Below the pieces are notes generated by a model. The model did not search any database and had not been told where the DNA came from. It was given only the letters and a program-made list of their open reading frames with translations. A program made the translations under genes and the position numbers. 22,292 bases of DNA from Blastococcus sp. (GTDB lineage: Bacteria > Actinomycetota > Actinomycetes > Mycobacteriales > Geodermatophilaceae). Below, one piece after another: positions 6,268 to 13,898 of the stretch (position 1 is its first letter; each line of letters starts with the position of its first letter). The stretch covers positions 1 through 22,292 of the forward strand of contig JAOPUS010000397.1 of NCBI GenBank assembly GCA_025963345.1, read 5' to 3'.

Positions 6268-6873
6268 TCAGAGGTGCGCGAGCGCCTCGGCGAGGTCGAC
6301 CACGTCGGCGTATTTGGCGTCGACGTCGGCAAGGTTGTTCTCATGCAGCGCAGGGGTGCGGTCGGCGCAGGCGTCACGGACCACCTGCGGCCGGAACCCG
6401 GAGTTCAGCGCGTCCATCGCGGTCGCCCGCACGCACCCGGACGTCGAGACGCCGGCCAGCACGACCGTGTCCACGCCCGCGCCGTGCAGCGTGGACGCCA
6501 GCGACGTCCCGAAGAAGGCCGAGGCGTACTGCTTGACCACGATCGGCTCCCCCGGCGCGGGTTCCAGGGTCAGCTCCCCCCAGCCGCCGGGCGCGCCCTC
6601 GGCAAAGGCGGCCAGCGCCGGGACCTTTCGAACGAACAGCCCGCCGTCGGCGAGGTCCGGGGCGTAGCGAACGACGGTCCAGGCGACGGGGTACTCGCCG
6701 GCCCGGGCGGCGGCGACCAGTTCAGCCGTCGCCGCCACGGCCGGGCCGGAGTCGGGGAGCCCGAACGGCCCGGCCGGGTCGGTGTAGGCGCGCACGAGGT
6801 CGATGACGACGACGGCCGGCCGCGACCCCCAGCCGACCCGACCGGTGAACGCCGCCCCGTGCGGCCCCGTCAT
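6268..6873 (-). CDS. Isochorismatase-family cysteine hydrolase (N-carbamoylsarcosine amidase-like)
   Basis: A 201-residue Rossmann-like cysteine hydrolase. The catalytic triad is complete: Asp25 (VVVIDLVRAY), Lys114 (IVVKQYASAFFGT) and Cys147 (GVSTSGCVRATAMDA), the last preceded by the usual small-residue turn. Relatives hydrolyse N-carbamoylsarcosine, maleamate, nicotinamide or isochorismate. Its place directly after hyuB favours an amidohydrolase acting on the ring-opened product, for example N-carbamoyl amino acid to amine, CO2 and ammonia. The ATG at 6873 is used here; an in-frame TTG at 6909 overlaps the hyuB stop (TTGA) and would add 12 residues (LSIAPPGAGVVG), so coupled initiation there is possible. 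Substrate assignment is inference from context. Confidence 0.88.
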   Translation of the reverse strand: MTGPHGAAFTGRVGWGSRPAVVVIDLVRAYTDPAGPFGLPDSGPAVAATAELVAAARAGEYPVAWTVVRYAPDLADGGLFVRKVPALAAFAEGAPGGWGELTLEPAPGEPIVVKQYASAFFGTSLASTLHGAGVDTVVLAGVSTSGCVRATAMDALNSGFRPQVVRDACADRTPALHENNLADVDAKYADVVDLAEALAHL

Positions 6874-6905
6874 GCCGACCACCCCCGCCCCCGGGGGGGC
6901 GATGC

Positions 6906-8783
6906 TCAACCCGCTGCCCAGACCGGGCGCTTGGGAGCGGGCAGACCGGTCTCCTCCTCGCAGTGGGCCAGCAGCTCCTCGATCGGCGGTCCCATGTCGA
7001 AGACCGGCAGCTCGGCCGGGCGGTCGGCGCGCATCTGATCGCGCAGGGTCTCGGTCGCCTCGGCGTCCACGGCAGCGTCCTCGGTCACGCAGACGCCGTA
7101 TCGCATGGCACCCTCGGCGGTGAGCAGACCGCGGCGCACCTCCAGTGCCACCAGCTCCGGGTCGCGCGCGAGCGGGTCGCCCCACCCCCCGCCGCCCCAG
7201 GTGACGAAGTGCAGGACGTCGCCCGGCGAGACCGGCACGTCGTGGCACTTGCTCGGCAGCACCTGGCGGGTGCCGTCGGCGCGCTCGACCCACTTGGTGC
7301 CGCGCGCACCCGGGTGGCCGCCGTTGACGCCCCAGGGGTAGGTCAGCCAGCGATCGTCATGGATGGCGATCGTGCCGGGCTCCTCGAAGACGTAGGCGAC
7401 ATCGACACCGTTGCCGCCGCGGTGCAGCCCCGCCCCGCCGGTGTCGGCGACGGTCTCCCACTTCTCGATCCGCAGCGGGTAGTAGGACTCCAGGTACTCG
7501 CACGGGATGTTCACGAACGAAGGCCACAGCGAGTGACCGTCGGGCCCGTCGCCGAGCGGCCGGCCGGGGATGCCGCCGAAGCCGATCGAGTACAGCTGGA
7601 ACCACTCCCCCTTCCGTTCGCCGGCGGAGTAGTGCCCGGAGTACATGAAGTGCGGCGAGGAGGAGAACCCGGCCGCGTTGAGCAGCGCCGGGTTGGTCTG
7701 CCCGAGCAGACCGCCGAACAGGTCGAACACCCGGCCGATGCCGTGGTTGCGGCCGCTCATCGCCGCCGGGAACGTCGGCTTCCAGTACGAGCCCTCGGGG
7801 ATCGTGACGTCGACCAGCGGATAGAACCCGTCGTTCCAGAGGATCTGCGGGTCGGCGACGGTGATCATGTAGATGCCGAAGAACATCCGCGTCAGGTTCT
7901 CGTTGATGTAGTAGTTGATCGGCCCGGCGGCCTGCGGGGAGGACCCGGTGAAGTCCAGGTGCACCTTGTCCCCGGTGCGGGTGAGCGACAGCTTCAGCTC
8001 GTACGGGCCGTTGCCGACGCCGTCGTCGCAGATGTAGTCGGTGAAGCTGAGCGTGCGGCCCTCCTCGAAGACCATGCCCAGCAGCACCTTCATGGCGTCG
8101 TAGTTGCGCTGCAACAGCGAGTCGAGCGCCGAGAGGTAAGTCGCTGTACCGAACCGGTCGCACATCTCCACGACCCGGCGGGAGGCGGTGCGGCAGGCGG
8201 CGACCAGGCCATTGAGGTCGGCCCGGTTCCAGTCGGGCATCCGCACCTGGTTCAGCACGATCCGCAGCGCGTCGTCGTTGAGCACGCCCTTGCGGTAGAG
8301 CTTGAAGGGCGGGATGACGACGCCCTCCTCGAAGATCGTTCGGGCGTCGGTGGGCATCGAGCTCGGTGTCTTGCCGCCGACGTCGGACATGTGCCCGAAC
8401 ATCGCCGCCCAGCCGACGACCCGGCCGTCCTTGAAGATCGGGACGACCACCAGCCAGTCGTTCGCGTGACTGATCGCGGCACCGCAGGCGTAGGGGTCCG
8501 ACGTCAGCAGGACGTCGCCCTCCTCGATGGTGTCGTCGAACCCGTCGAGGAAGTCGGGGATGGACAGGCCGAACTGCCCGACCACCATCTTCCCGTCGGG
8601 GTCGGCGATCAGCGGGAACTCGTCGTGCTGCTCGCGGATGCCCGGCGACAGCGCCGTCCGGAAGAGCACCTCGTCCATCTCGTAGCGGGCGTTGCGCAGC
8701 CCGTTCTCGATGAGGTCGAGGGTGACGGGGTCGACATCGGTCTTCTCGACGGCGCCGGTCGCGGTCTCGATGATCCGTGCCAT
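6906..8783 (-). CDS. hyuB: Hydantoinase B / oxoprolinase beta-type subunit
   Basis: A 625-residue hydantoinase B/oxoprolinase family subunit, close to the usual length. Typical landmarks are DLIENGLRNARYEMDEVLFRT near the N-terminus, SDPYACGAAISHANDW (about 97-112), GHMSDVGGKTPSSMPTDART, a central DFTGSSPQAAGPINYYINEN and the C-terminal GGGGWGDPLARDPE. Members pair with HyuA to open cyclic amides (hydantoins, 5-oxoproline, N-methylhydantoin) at the cost of ATP, or serve in acetone/acetophenone carboxylases. No small gamma subunit gene is present, which argues against an acetone carboxylase. The ATG lies only 3 bases after the hyuA stop and a GGAGGG sits inside the hyuA end, so the two are co-translated. 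Exact substrate unknown. Confidence 0.93.
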   Translation of the reverse strand: MARIIETATGAVEKTDVDPVTLDLIENGLRNARYEMDEVLFRTALSPGIREQHDEFPLIADPDGKMVVGQFGLSIPDFLDGFDDTIEEGDVLLTSDPYACGAAISHANDWLVVVPIFKDGRVVGWAAMFGHMSDVGGKTPSSMPTDARTIFEEGVVIPPFKLYRKGVLNDDALRIVLNQVRMPDWNRADLNGLVAACRTASRRVVEMCDRFGTATYLSALDSLLQRNYDAMKVLLGMVFEEGRTLSFTDYICDDGVGNGPYELKLSLTRTGDKVHLDFTGSSPQAAGPINYYINENLTRMFFGIYMITVADPQILWNDGFYPLVDVTIPEGSYWKPTFPAAMSGRNHGIGRVFDLFGGLLGQTNPALLNAAGFSSSPHFMYSGHYSAGERKGEWFQLYSIGFGGIPGRPLGDGPDGHSLWPSFVNIPCEYLESYYPLRIEKWETVADTGGAGLHRGGNGVDVAYVFEEPGTIAIHDDRWLTYPWGVNGGHPGARGTKWVERADGTRQVLPSKCHDVPVSPGDVLHFVTWGGGGWGDPLARDPELVALEVRRGLLTAEGAMRYGVCVTEDAAVDAEATETLRDQMRADRPAELPVFDMGPPIEELLAHCEEETGLPAPKRPVWAAG

Positions 8784-8786
8784 GTG

Positions 8787-10850
8787 TCAGCCCTCCACGG
8801 GGTTGATGAGCAGGGAGCCCGAGGCGTGCACCACGGCCGCGTGGCCGGGCAGGACGAGGGTCGTGGAGTCCATCTCGGTGACGATCGCCGGCCCGATGAC
8901 CACGTCACCGGCCCGCAGCTTCGCGCGGTCGTAGACGCCGGCGGGCACGTGCTCGCCGCCGACGTAGATCTCGTGCTCCTGCACCCTGGCGCCCGACGGG
9001 TCGCCGTCGCCCTCGGCCAGGGTGACCGGTGCGACGTCGGGCCTGGGCCCGGTGACCGTGGCGCGGGCGTTGACGATCTCGTGGTCGACGTCGAGCAGGA
9101 AGGAGAACAACCGGTTGTGCTCGGCGTCGAAGCGCTCCCCCAGCGTCTGGAGGGCCGCGCCGGTGTCGTCGAGCCAGGCCGGGTCGACGTCGATCGGGAT
9201 CTCGAAGCCCTGGCCGTGATAGCGGACGTCGACCTGGTAGCCCACCGACTGCTCGTCCCGGGGCAGGCCCTGCCCGGCCAGGCGTTGACCGGCCTCGTCG
9301 GCGAGCTCGCGCAGCATCTGCGCGAGCTCGTCGCCCTCGAGCTGGGCGAAGCGGCGCAGCACGGTGCGCGCCGACTCGTCGCGCCGGCTGGTGGTGGCGT
9401 CGCCGAGCGCGCAGAGCACGCCCGGGGACGGCGGCACGATGACCGGCCAGGCGCCGGTCAGCTTGCCCAGCGCGTTGGCGTGCAGCGGGCCGGCCCCGCC
9501 GAAGGCGACCAGGGCGAAGTCACGCGGGTCGAAGCCCTGCTGCACGGAGACCAGCCGCAGTCCGCCGAGCATGTTCTCGTTGACGATGTCGACGATGCCC
9601 GCCGCGGCGGCCTCCGGGGAGTCCAGGCCCATGGCCTCGGCGACCTTGGCGACGGCGGCCCGCGCGGCCTCGACGTCCAGGGTGATCTCGCCACCGGCCA
9701 GTGACGTCGGCAGATAGCCGAGGACGACGTTGGCGTCGGTCACCGTCGGCTCAGTGCCGCCCTGGCCGTAGGCCGACGGGCCGGGGTCGGCGCCGGCGGA
9801 CTGCGGGCCGACCCGCAGCGCCTTGGTCAGCTCGGGCACGTGCGCGATCGAGCCGCCGCCGGCGCCCACCGTGCGGACGTCGACGCTGGAGGCACGGACG
9901 GTGAGGTCGCCGACCTTGGTCTCCCGGCCGATCCGCGGGGTGAGGTCCTGCACGAGGCCGACGTCGGTGGAGGTGCCGCCCATGTCGAAGGTGATGAGGT
10001 CGCGGTGGCCGCACTGCTCGGCGACCCAGACCGCACCGGTCACGCCGCCGGCCGGGCCGGACATCAGCATGGTGACCGGCGCGGCGACCGCCCCGGCCGC
10101 GGACTGCAGACCGCCGTCGCTGCGCAGGATCGCCAGCTCGCCGGCGATCCCGCCCTGGGCCAGCTTCTCCGACAGCGTCTGGATGTAGCGCTGCACCTGC
10201 GGCTGGACGTAGCCGTTCGCGACGGTGGTGAGCGTGCGCTCGTACTCGCGCATCTCCGGGAGCACGTCGGAGGACAGCGACACCGGGACGCCAGGGAGCA
10301 CCTCGGCCGCGATCTCGCCGATCCGCTTCTCGTGGGCCGGGTCGGCGAAGGAGTTGATCAGGCTGACCGCGAGCGCCTGGATGCCGCGGCCGGCGAGCGT
10401 GGTCAGCTGGGCGCGGACATCGGCCTCGTCGAGCTCGCGGATGACGGCGCCGTCGCTGGCGATCCGCTCGTCGACCTCGACGGTGTTCTCCAGGTCGGCC
10501 AGCGGCTCGGGCTTGGGCCAGATGATCCAGCCGGCCAGCCCGCCCGGGACGTAGGAACGGGCGATCTGCAGGACCTGACGGAAGCCCTTCGTGGTGACCA
10601 GGCCGACGGTGGCGCCCTTGCCCTCGAGGATGGCGTTGGTCGCCACGGTGGTGCCGTGCAGCACCTGGGCGACCTCGGCCAGCTCGATCCCCGCCTCCGC
10701 GCAGACCTGGCCGATGCCGTTCAGGACGCCGACGGCCTGGTCGGCGGGCGTCGAGGCGGTCTTGGCCCGCCAGGTGCTCCCACTGCCCTCCTCGACCAGC
10801 AGGACGTCGGTGAACGTGCCGCCGACGTCGACTCCGAGCCGGTAGCTCAT
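8787..10850 (-). CDS. hyuA: Hydantoinase A / oxoprolinase alpha-type subunit (ATP-binding)
   Basis: A 687-residue member of the hydantoinase A/oxoprolinase family, of full length. It has the acetate/sugar-kinase-type ATP fold: the first phosphate loop VDVGGTFTDVLLVEE (7-21), HGTTVATNAILEGKG (about 65-79), MSGPAGGVTGA (about 263-273) and the second loop FDMGGTSTDVGLV (about 288-300). ATP is used to phosphorylate a ring carbonyl before hydrolysis by HyuB. Its ATG overlaps the end of the GntR gene by four bases (ATGA), with GGAGG just upstream, so regulator and enzyme are coupled. The family also includes carboxylase subunits. Assignment to hydantoin-like substrates relies on the neighbouring cysteine hydrolase. 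Confidence 0.94.
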   Translation of the reverse strand: MSYRLGVDVGGTFTDVLLVEEGSGSTWRAKTASTPADQAVGVLNGIGQVCAEAGIELAEVAQVLHGTTVATNAILEGKGATVGLVTTKGFRQVLQIARSYVPGGLAGWIIWPKPEPLADLENTVEVDERIASDGAVIRELDEADVRAQLTTLAGRGIQALAVSLINSFADPAHEKRIGEIAAEVLPGVPVSLSSDVLPEMREYERTLTTVANGYVQPQVQRYIQTLSEKLAQGGIAGELAILRSDGGLQSAAGAVAAPVTMLMSGPAGGVTGAVWVAEQCGHRDLITFDMGGTSTDVGLVQDLTPRIGRETKVGDLTVRASSVDVRTVGAGGGSIAHVPELTKALRVGPQSAGADPGPSAYGQGGTEPTVTDANVVLGYLPTSLAGGEITLDVEAARAAVAKVAEAMGLDSPEAAAAGIVDIVNENMLGGLRLVSVQQGFDPRDFALVAFGGAGPLHANALGKLTGAWPVIVPPSPGVLCALGDATTSRRDESARTVLRRFAQLEGDELAQMLRELADEAGQRLAGQGLPRDEQSVGYQVDVRYHGQGFEIPIDVDPAWLDDTGAALQTLGERFDAEHNRLFSFLLDVDHEIVNARATVTGPRPDVAPVTLAEGDGDPSGARVQEHEIYVGGEHVPAGVYDRAKLRAGDVVIGPAIVTEMDSTTLVLPGHAAVVHASGSLLINPVEG

Positions 10851-11536
10851 GAGGCCTCCTCAGTGCTGGGGTCCTGTGCGGTCTGTGCCGTCGCCGCCCG
10901 GACCATCACGGCCCGGGCGTTGGAGAGGTGGGCGGTCATGACCGCCTGGGCCCACGCGGGATCCCCGGCGCGGACGGCGGCGACGATCTCCAGGTGGTGA
11001 CCGAGGCTGCGCCGCAACGACGCCTCGTCGTAGGCGTGGAAGTTGCGTCGCACGATCGGCGGGTGGATCGCGGCGGCCAGGGCGGTGGCGAGCGTGGGGT
11101 GGTCGGCGAGCGCGATCAGCCGGTCGTGGAAGGCCCGGTTGAGCGGGACGAGCGCGTCGAGGTCCTGCCGTGGCCCGGGGCTGCCGACCTCGACCATCCG
11201 GTGCGCGAGAGCGTCCAGCTCGGCGACGTCGGCGGCTGCGGCGTTCGGGACGGCGAACCCGGTCAGCTGGGGTTCCAGGGAGGCGCGCAGGTCGAACACG
11301 CCCTCGAGCTCGGCGACCGTCCAGGTGGCGACGCGAGCGCCGCGGTTGGCCACGACCTCGACCAGGCCCTCGGCCGCCAGCCGGCTGAGCGCCTCGCGGA
11401 CCGGCGTCCGGCTGACCCCGAGGCGCTCGGCCAACTCCACCTCGCCCAGGCGCGAACCCGGCGCGAGCTCCGCGCCGAGGATGAGCTCCCGCAGTGCCTG
11501 CAGCGCCCGTTCGGCTGACGTGAGAGACCGTGTCAC
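10847..11536 (-). CDS. GntR-family regulator with FCD effector domain (FadR subfamily)
   Basis: A 229-residue transcription factor. The N-terminal winged helix-turn-helix (about 5-70) contains LAPGSRLGEVELAERLGVSR and TPVREALSRLAAEGLVEV. The C-terminal all-helical FCD domain (about 78-215) keeps likely metal/effector histidines in NRAFHDRLIAL, LGHHLEIVAAVRAGD and MTAHLSNA. FCD regulators usually repress catabolic operons until a carboxylate ligand binds. It is the first gene of the operon with hyuA and hyuB (ATGA overlap), and it is divergent from the lyase gene. The GTG at 11536 follows AGGGAG. Two inverted operator-like sites lie in the intergenic region, one next to each promoter, so it probably represses both directions and itself. 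Confidence 0.93.
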   Translation of the reverse strand: MTRSLTSAERALQALRELILGAELAPGSRLGEVELAERLGVSRTPVREALSRLAAEGLVEVVANRGARVATWTVAELEGVFDLRASLEPQLTGFAVPNAAAADVAELDALAHRMVEVGSPGPRQDLDALVPLNRAFHDRLIALADHPTLATALAAAIHPPIVRRNFHAYDEASLRRSLGHHLEIVAAVRAGDPAWAQAVMTAHLSNARAVMVRAATAQTAQDPSTEEAS

Positions 11537-11556
11537 CCGTCACACTCCCTGGCAGA

Positions 11557-11566
11557 TTGTGTGCAA
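11557..11566 (-). promoter_or_regulatory. GntR-like operator, copy 1 (regulator/hyu side)
   Basis: TTGTGTGCAA, a near-palindrome of the TTG-N4-CAA type, 21 bases upstream of the GntR start. It lies directly downstream of a minus-strand promoter (TTGCCC at 11594-11589, 17-base spacer, TAGGTT at 11571-11566), so a bound repressor would block transcription start. Confidence 0.55.
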
Positions 11567-11594
11567 ACCTAGGGTGATCAGGTTCCCGGGGGCA
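11566..11594 (-). promoter_or_regulatory. Candidate promoter of the gntR-hyuAB operon
   Basis: On the minus strand TTGCCC (11594-11589) and TAGGTT (11571-11566) are separated by 17 bases, a fair primary-sigma match (4/6 and 3/6). The expected start lies inside operator copy 1. Confidence 0.45.
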
Positions 11595-11611
11595 ACGCTT
11601 CCGCGTAAATT
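11583..11611 (+). promoter_or_regulatory. Candidate promoter of the divergent lyase gene
   Basis: TTCCCG (11583-11588), 17 bases, TAAATT (11606-11611). The -10 is good and the -35 weak. Transcription would start near 11618, inside operator copy 2. Confidence 0.4.
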
Positions 11612-11619
11612 CCACAGAA

Positions 11620-11629
11620 CTGCATACAA
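11620..11629 (+). promoter_or_regulatory. GntR-like operator, copy 2 (lyase side)
   Basis: CTGCATACAA matches the reverse complement of copy 1 (TTGCACACAA) at 8 of 10 positions, so the two copies face each other. It lies just upstream of the ribosome binding site of the gene starting at 11644. The centres are 63 bp apart, close to six helical turns. Confidence 0.55.
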
Positions 11630-11643
11630 GAAGGGGGACCGAC

Positions 11644-12540
11644 GTGGCGGAGCTGCTGAGCAACGGACGCACGCCGAGGGCCCGCCTGCGCGAGCTGATG
11701 GGGGCGTCCGCACCGCTGGTCGCCCCGGGCGCCTACGACGCATTGAGCGCGCGGCTGATCGAGCAGGCCGGCTTCGACGCGATCTACATGACCGGCTTCG
11801 GGACGACGGCCTCGCTGATCGGCCGGCCGGACGTCGGCCTGCTGTCGGGCGCGGAGATGGTCGACAACGCCAGACGGATCGTCTCCGCCGTCGACGTCCC
11901 GGTGATCGCCGACGCCGACACCGGCTACGGCAACGCGATCAACGTCGTCCGCACCGTGCAGCTCTACGAGCAGGCCGGCGTCGCCGGGATCCAGCTCGAG
12001 GACCAGGTCATGCCCAAGAAGTGCGGGCACATGAGCGGCAAGCTGCTGATCGGCGCCGACGAGATGGCCGGCAAGCTTCGGGCCGCCGTCGAGGCCCGGC
12101 GCGACCCCGACCTGCTGATCATCGCCCGCACCGACGCGGTGGCCGTGACCGGTGTGGACGACGCCATCGCCCGGGCCCGCGCGTTCGCCGAGGCCGGCGC
12201 CGACGCGCTGTTCGTGGAGGCCCCGACGTCGGAGGAGGACATCGCGCGGGTGGCGAAGGAGCTGCGCGACGTCGCCCCGCTGGTCTTCAACTGGGCCGAG
12301 GGTGGCAAGACCCCCCCGCTGTCGCTGGAGCGGATCACCGAGCTCGGGTTCGCCCTCGTCATCTACCCGATCGGCACGCTGCTGGCGGCGACCGCCGGCA
12401 TCCGCGCACTGCTCGCGACGCTGAAGGCCGACGGCACCCCGACCGCGGCCATGCCGGGGCTGCCGACGTTCGGTGAGTTCACCGACCTGGTCGGCCTGCC
12501 CGAGGTACAGCGACTGGAACAGCGCTTCTCCGGGTCCTGA
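11644..12540 (+). CDS. Isocitrate lyase/PEP mutase-family lyase (methylisocitrate or dimethylmalate lyase-like)
   Basis: A 298-residue (beta/alpha)8 enzyme of the isocitrate lyase/PEP mutase superfamily. The lyase signature KKCGH is at residues 125-129 with Cys127 as general acid/base. The Mg2+ region is VIADADTGYGN (about 87-97), and IQLEDQV (116-122) supplies further ligands. PEP mutases and oxaloacetate decarboxylases usually lack KKCGH, so cleavage of a 2-methyl- or 2,3-dimethyl-substituted malate or citrate to a keto acid plus succinate or propionate is more likely. No methylcitrate synthase or dehydratase gene is nearby, so a housekeeping propionate role is less likely. The GTG at 11644 has AAGGGGGA upstream. 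Divergent from and probably controlled by the GntR gene. It ends 9 bases from the convergent DUF4234 gene. Confidence 0.87.
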   Translation: MAELLSNGRTPRARLRELMGASAPLVAPGAYDALSARLIEQAGFDAIYMTGFGTTASLIGRPDVGLLSGAEMVDNARRIVSAVDVPVIADADTGYGNAINVVRTVQLYEQAGVAGIQLEDQVMPKKCGHMSGKLLIGADEMAGKLRAAVEARRDPDLLIIARTDAVAVTGVDDAIARARAFAEAGADALFVEAPTSEEDIARVAKELRDVAPLVFNWAEGGKTPPLSLERITELGFALVIYPIGTLLAATAGIRALLATLKADGTPTAAMPGLPTFGEFTDLVGLPEVQRLEQRFSGS

Positions 12541-12549
12541 CCCGTTCGC

Positions 12550-13137
12550 TCAGACCAGCGTGGTCTCGGTGACGCCGAGGCTCTGCCAGTACTCGTTGAG
12601 CGCGTTGTTGGTCTGGATGAACCAGATGAACGGCCCGACGAGGATGAACATCCCGGGGAAGAACCACAGGGCGGTGAGCGCGCTGACCGGTGGCTCCTGG
12701 CCCCGCCGCGCGTAGAGCTGTCCGACCTCGTGGCTCAGCAGGAACGGGTTGACGATGCCGACGAAGATCGCCAGCACAAGCGCGAGGACGCCGCCGAGGC
12801 CCTCGCCGGTGTGCCGCTTCATCTCCTCGTGCACCTGGTAGTAGTAGACGAAGGCCCAGATCCCGAGCGTGACGAAGAACAGCAGGATGATCATCCCGGT
12901 GGGGCGGATCCGGCCCGGCGGCCCCTGCGGCTGGGCGTACTGCGCGTAGGCGGGAGCGCCCGGCATGGGCTGCCCGGCGTAGGAGGGCTGGCCGTAGCCG
13001 TACGGCGGCGGTTGCTGGGGGTAGCCATAGGACGGCGGCTGCCCGTACTCAGGCTGCTGGGAGTACTGCGGCTGCTGGGAGTACTGCGGCTGCCCCGGGT
13101 AGTGCTGCGGTGTCGCGGGGTCCTCCGGCGTGGTCAT
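12550..13137 (-). CDS. DUF4234 membrane protein with Pro/Gln/Tyr-rich N-terminus (paralogue 1)
   Basis: A 195-residue integral membrane protein. Residues 1-76 are a disordered Pro/Gln/Tyr-rich segment with short repeats (YSQQPQYSQQPEYGQ). The DUF4234 core follows: helix 1 about 80-100 (TGMIILLFFVTLGIWAFVYYY), the signature HEEMKRHTGEGLGG (about 103-116), helix 2 about 117-135, SHEVGQLYARRGQ, and helix 3 about 152-172 (ALWFFPGMFILVGPFIWFIQ), ending NNALNEYWQSLG. The function of DUF4234 is unknown. AGGGAG precedes the ATG at 13137. A paralogue on the same strand starts at 14372, and both share a -10-like element at nearly equal distance from the start. Confidence 0.9.
   Translation of the reverse strand: MTTPEDPATPQHYPGQPQYSQQPQYSQQPEYGQPPSYGYPQQPPPYGYGQPSYAGQPMPGAPAYAQYAQPQGPPGRIRPTGMIILLFFVTLGIWAFVYYYQVHEEMKRHTGEGLGGVLALVLAIFVGIVNPFLLSHEVGQLYARRGQEPPVSALTALWFFPGMFILVGPFIWFIQTNNALNEYWQSLGVTETTLV
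13052..13087. repeat. Two perfect 18-bp tandem repeats inside the DUF4234 gene
   Basis: The unit GGCTGCTGGGAGTACTGC occurs at 13052-13069 and 13070-13087, followed by a partial third copy. It encodes the six-residue YSQQPQ-type repeat of the disordered N-terminus. In-frame copy-number variation between strains is plausible. Confidence 0.8.
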
Positions 13138-13183
13138 GGACCGGCTCCCTGTCGTCGGTGCCGCCCTCTCCGGCGGCGGATGG

Positions 13184-13189
13184 AACGTA
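13184..13189 (-). promoter_or_regulatory. Candidate -10 element of DUF4234 paralogue 1
   Basis: TACGTT on the minus strand in the context CCTACGTTCC, 46 bases before the ATG at 13137. Paralogue 2 has CCTAGGTTCC at a similar distance. No convincing -35 is seen. Confidence 0.35.
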
Positions 13190-13253
13190 GGCGGGCCGAT
13201 GCTCCACCCTCGGTGGGCTCCGCCGGGCCTCCCGCCGCGTCATCCGGTGGTAG

Positions 13254-13537
13254 ACCTCGGGACCCGACCCCGTCGACGTCCGCCCAGACGCTCCCGGGTC
13301 GGCCGACCGGGACCTCCCCCAGTCGCTGGTCACGGTGGCGGGTGGCTTCTCGATCGCCGGATCGGTGCCCCTCCCCCGCGTCGACGACGTCTGGGGCGTC
13401 CACGCGCTGCCCGACGGCGCGGTGGCGCGAAGCTCGACGTCCGCAATCTGCATCCCGCGGCGCGGGGCGCGCTGATGATCGGCGAGTGCGACACCCCACG
13501 CGAGGACACCCAGATGCTGTGGTTCCTGGGTCCCTGA
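13254..13537 (+). pseudogene. Frameshifted remnant of an unrecognised gene
   Basis: Two plus-strand frames with good codon usage abut. From about 13311 one frame reads SLVTVAGGFSIAGSVPLPRV, then DDVWGVHALPDGAVAR, to about 13430. The frame one base back continues as KLDVRNLHPAARGALMIGEC, then DTPREDTQMLWFLGP, to a TGA at 13535-13537. Losing one A near 13430 would explain the switch. The first frame opens at 13254 after a TAG and has no good start, so the 5' end is also lost. This remnant fills most of the 496-base space between the neighbouring intact genes. I do not recognise the family. Confidence 0.45.
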
Positions 13538-13633
13538 TCCCGACGGCGTGGCGCCGCAGGGAACTCCCAGGTCGCTGCGGTTGACTGCCGGTGGCCGCAC
13601 GTCGGTGCAGCTGCTGTAGCGAAAGGGGCCTCC

Positions 13634-13810
13634 GTGCGCATCTCACTGTTCGGCCTGATCTACCTGGCCATCGGGGTCGTCGTGGCCCTGACCAACGGCT
13701 ACAACAGCGTCGCGGGGGTCTCGGAGATCCTGTCGCTGGTCATCGCGATCGTGCTGTGGCCGGCCGTGCTGTTCGGCGTCGATCTGCACCTGCCGGCGAT
13801 CGCCACCTGA
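13634..13810 (+). CDS. 58-residue two-helix membrane protein
   Basis: A small open frame starting at GTG 13634 with AAAGGGG at good spacing and ending in TGA at 13808-13810. The product MRISLFGLIYLAIGVVVALT is followed by a short polar loop (NGYNSVAGVSE) and a second hydrophobic segment (ILSLVIAIVLWPAVLFGVDL), so it should be a helical hairpin in the membrane. Third codon positions are nearly all G or C and a strong hairpin terminator follows 29 bases later, so it is very likely real. It resembles the tiny hypothetical membrane proteins common in actinobacteria. It sits between the two DUF4234 paralogues on the opposite strand. Function unknown. Confidence 0.75.
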   Translation: MRISLFGLIYLAIGVVVALTNGYNSVAGVSEILSLVIAIVLWPAVLFGVDLHLPAIAT

Positions 13811-13839
13811 CGCTCAGCGCCCGGTCCGCGCCGGAGTCG

Positions 13840-13882
13840 CGTACCGGTCGTGCCGTCTGCACCGGACGGCACGACCGGTACG
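13840..13882. terminator. Strong 18-bp hairpin between convergent genes
   Basis: CGTACCGGTCGTGCCGTC (13840-13857), a seven-base loop TGCACCG, and its perfect complement (13865-13882). It lies between the small membrane protein (ends 13810) and the minus-strand DUF4234 gene (ends 13899), and can terminate both. Confidence 0.82.
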
Positions 13883-13898
13883 ACCACGTGTCCGTGGA

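Noticed and set aside
6963..9704. 913-codon plus-strand open frame across hyuB and hyuA
   Set aside because: Antisense shadow of two well-recognised genes; its product is Val/Asp/Gly/Arg-rich with no domain. Long antisense frames are common at this GC content.
12152..12424. Arg/Trp-rich plus-strand open frame inside the lyase gene
   Set aside because: Frame shadow of the lyase, whose own frame has the KKCGH signature and proper codon use.
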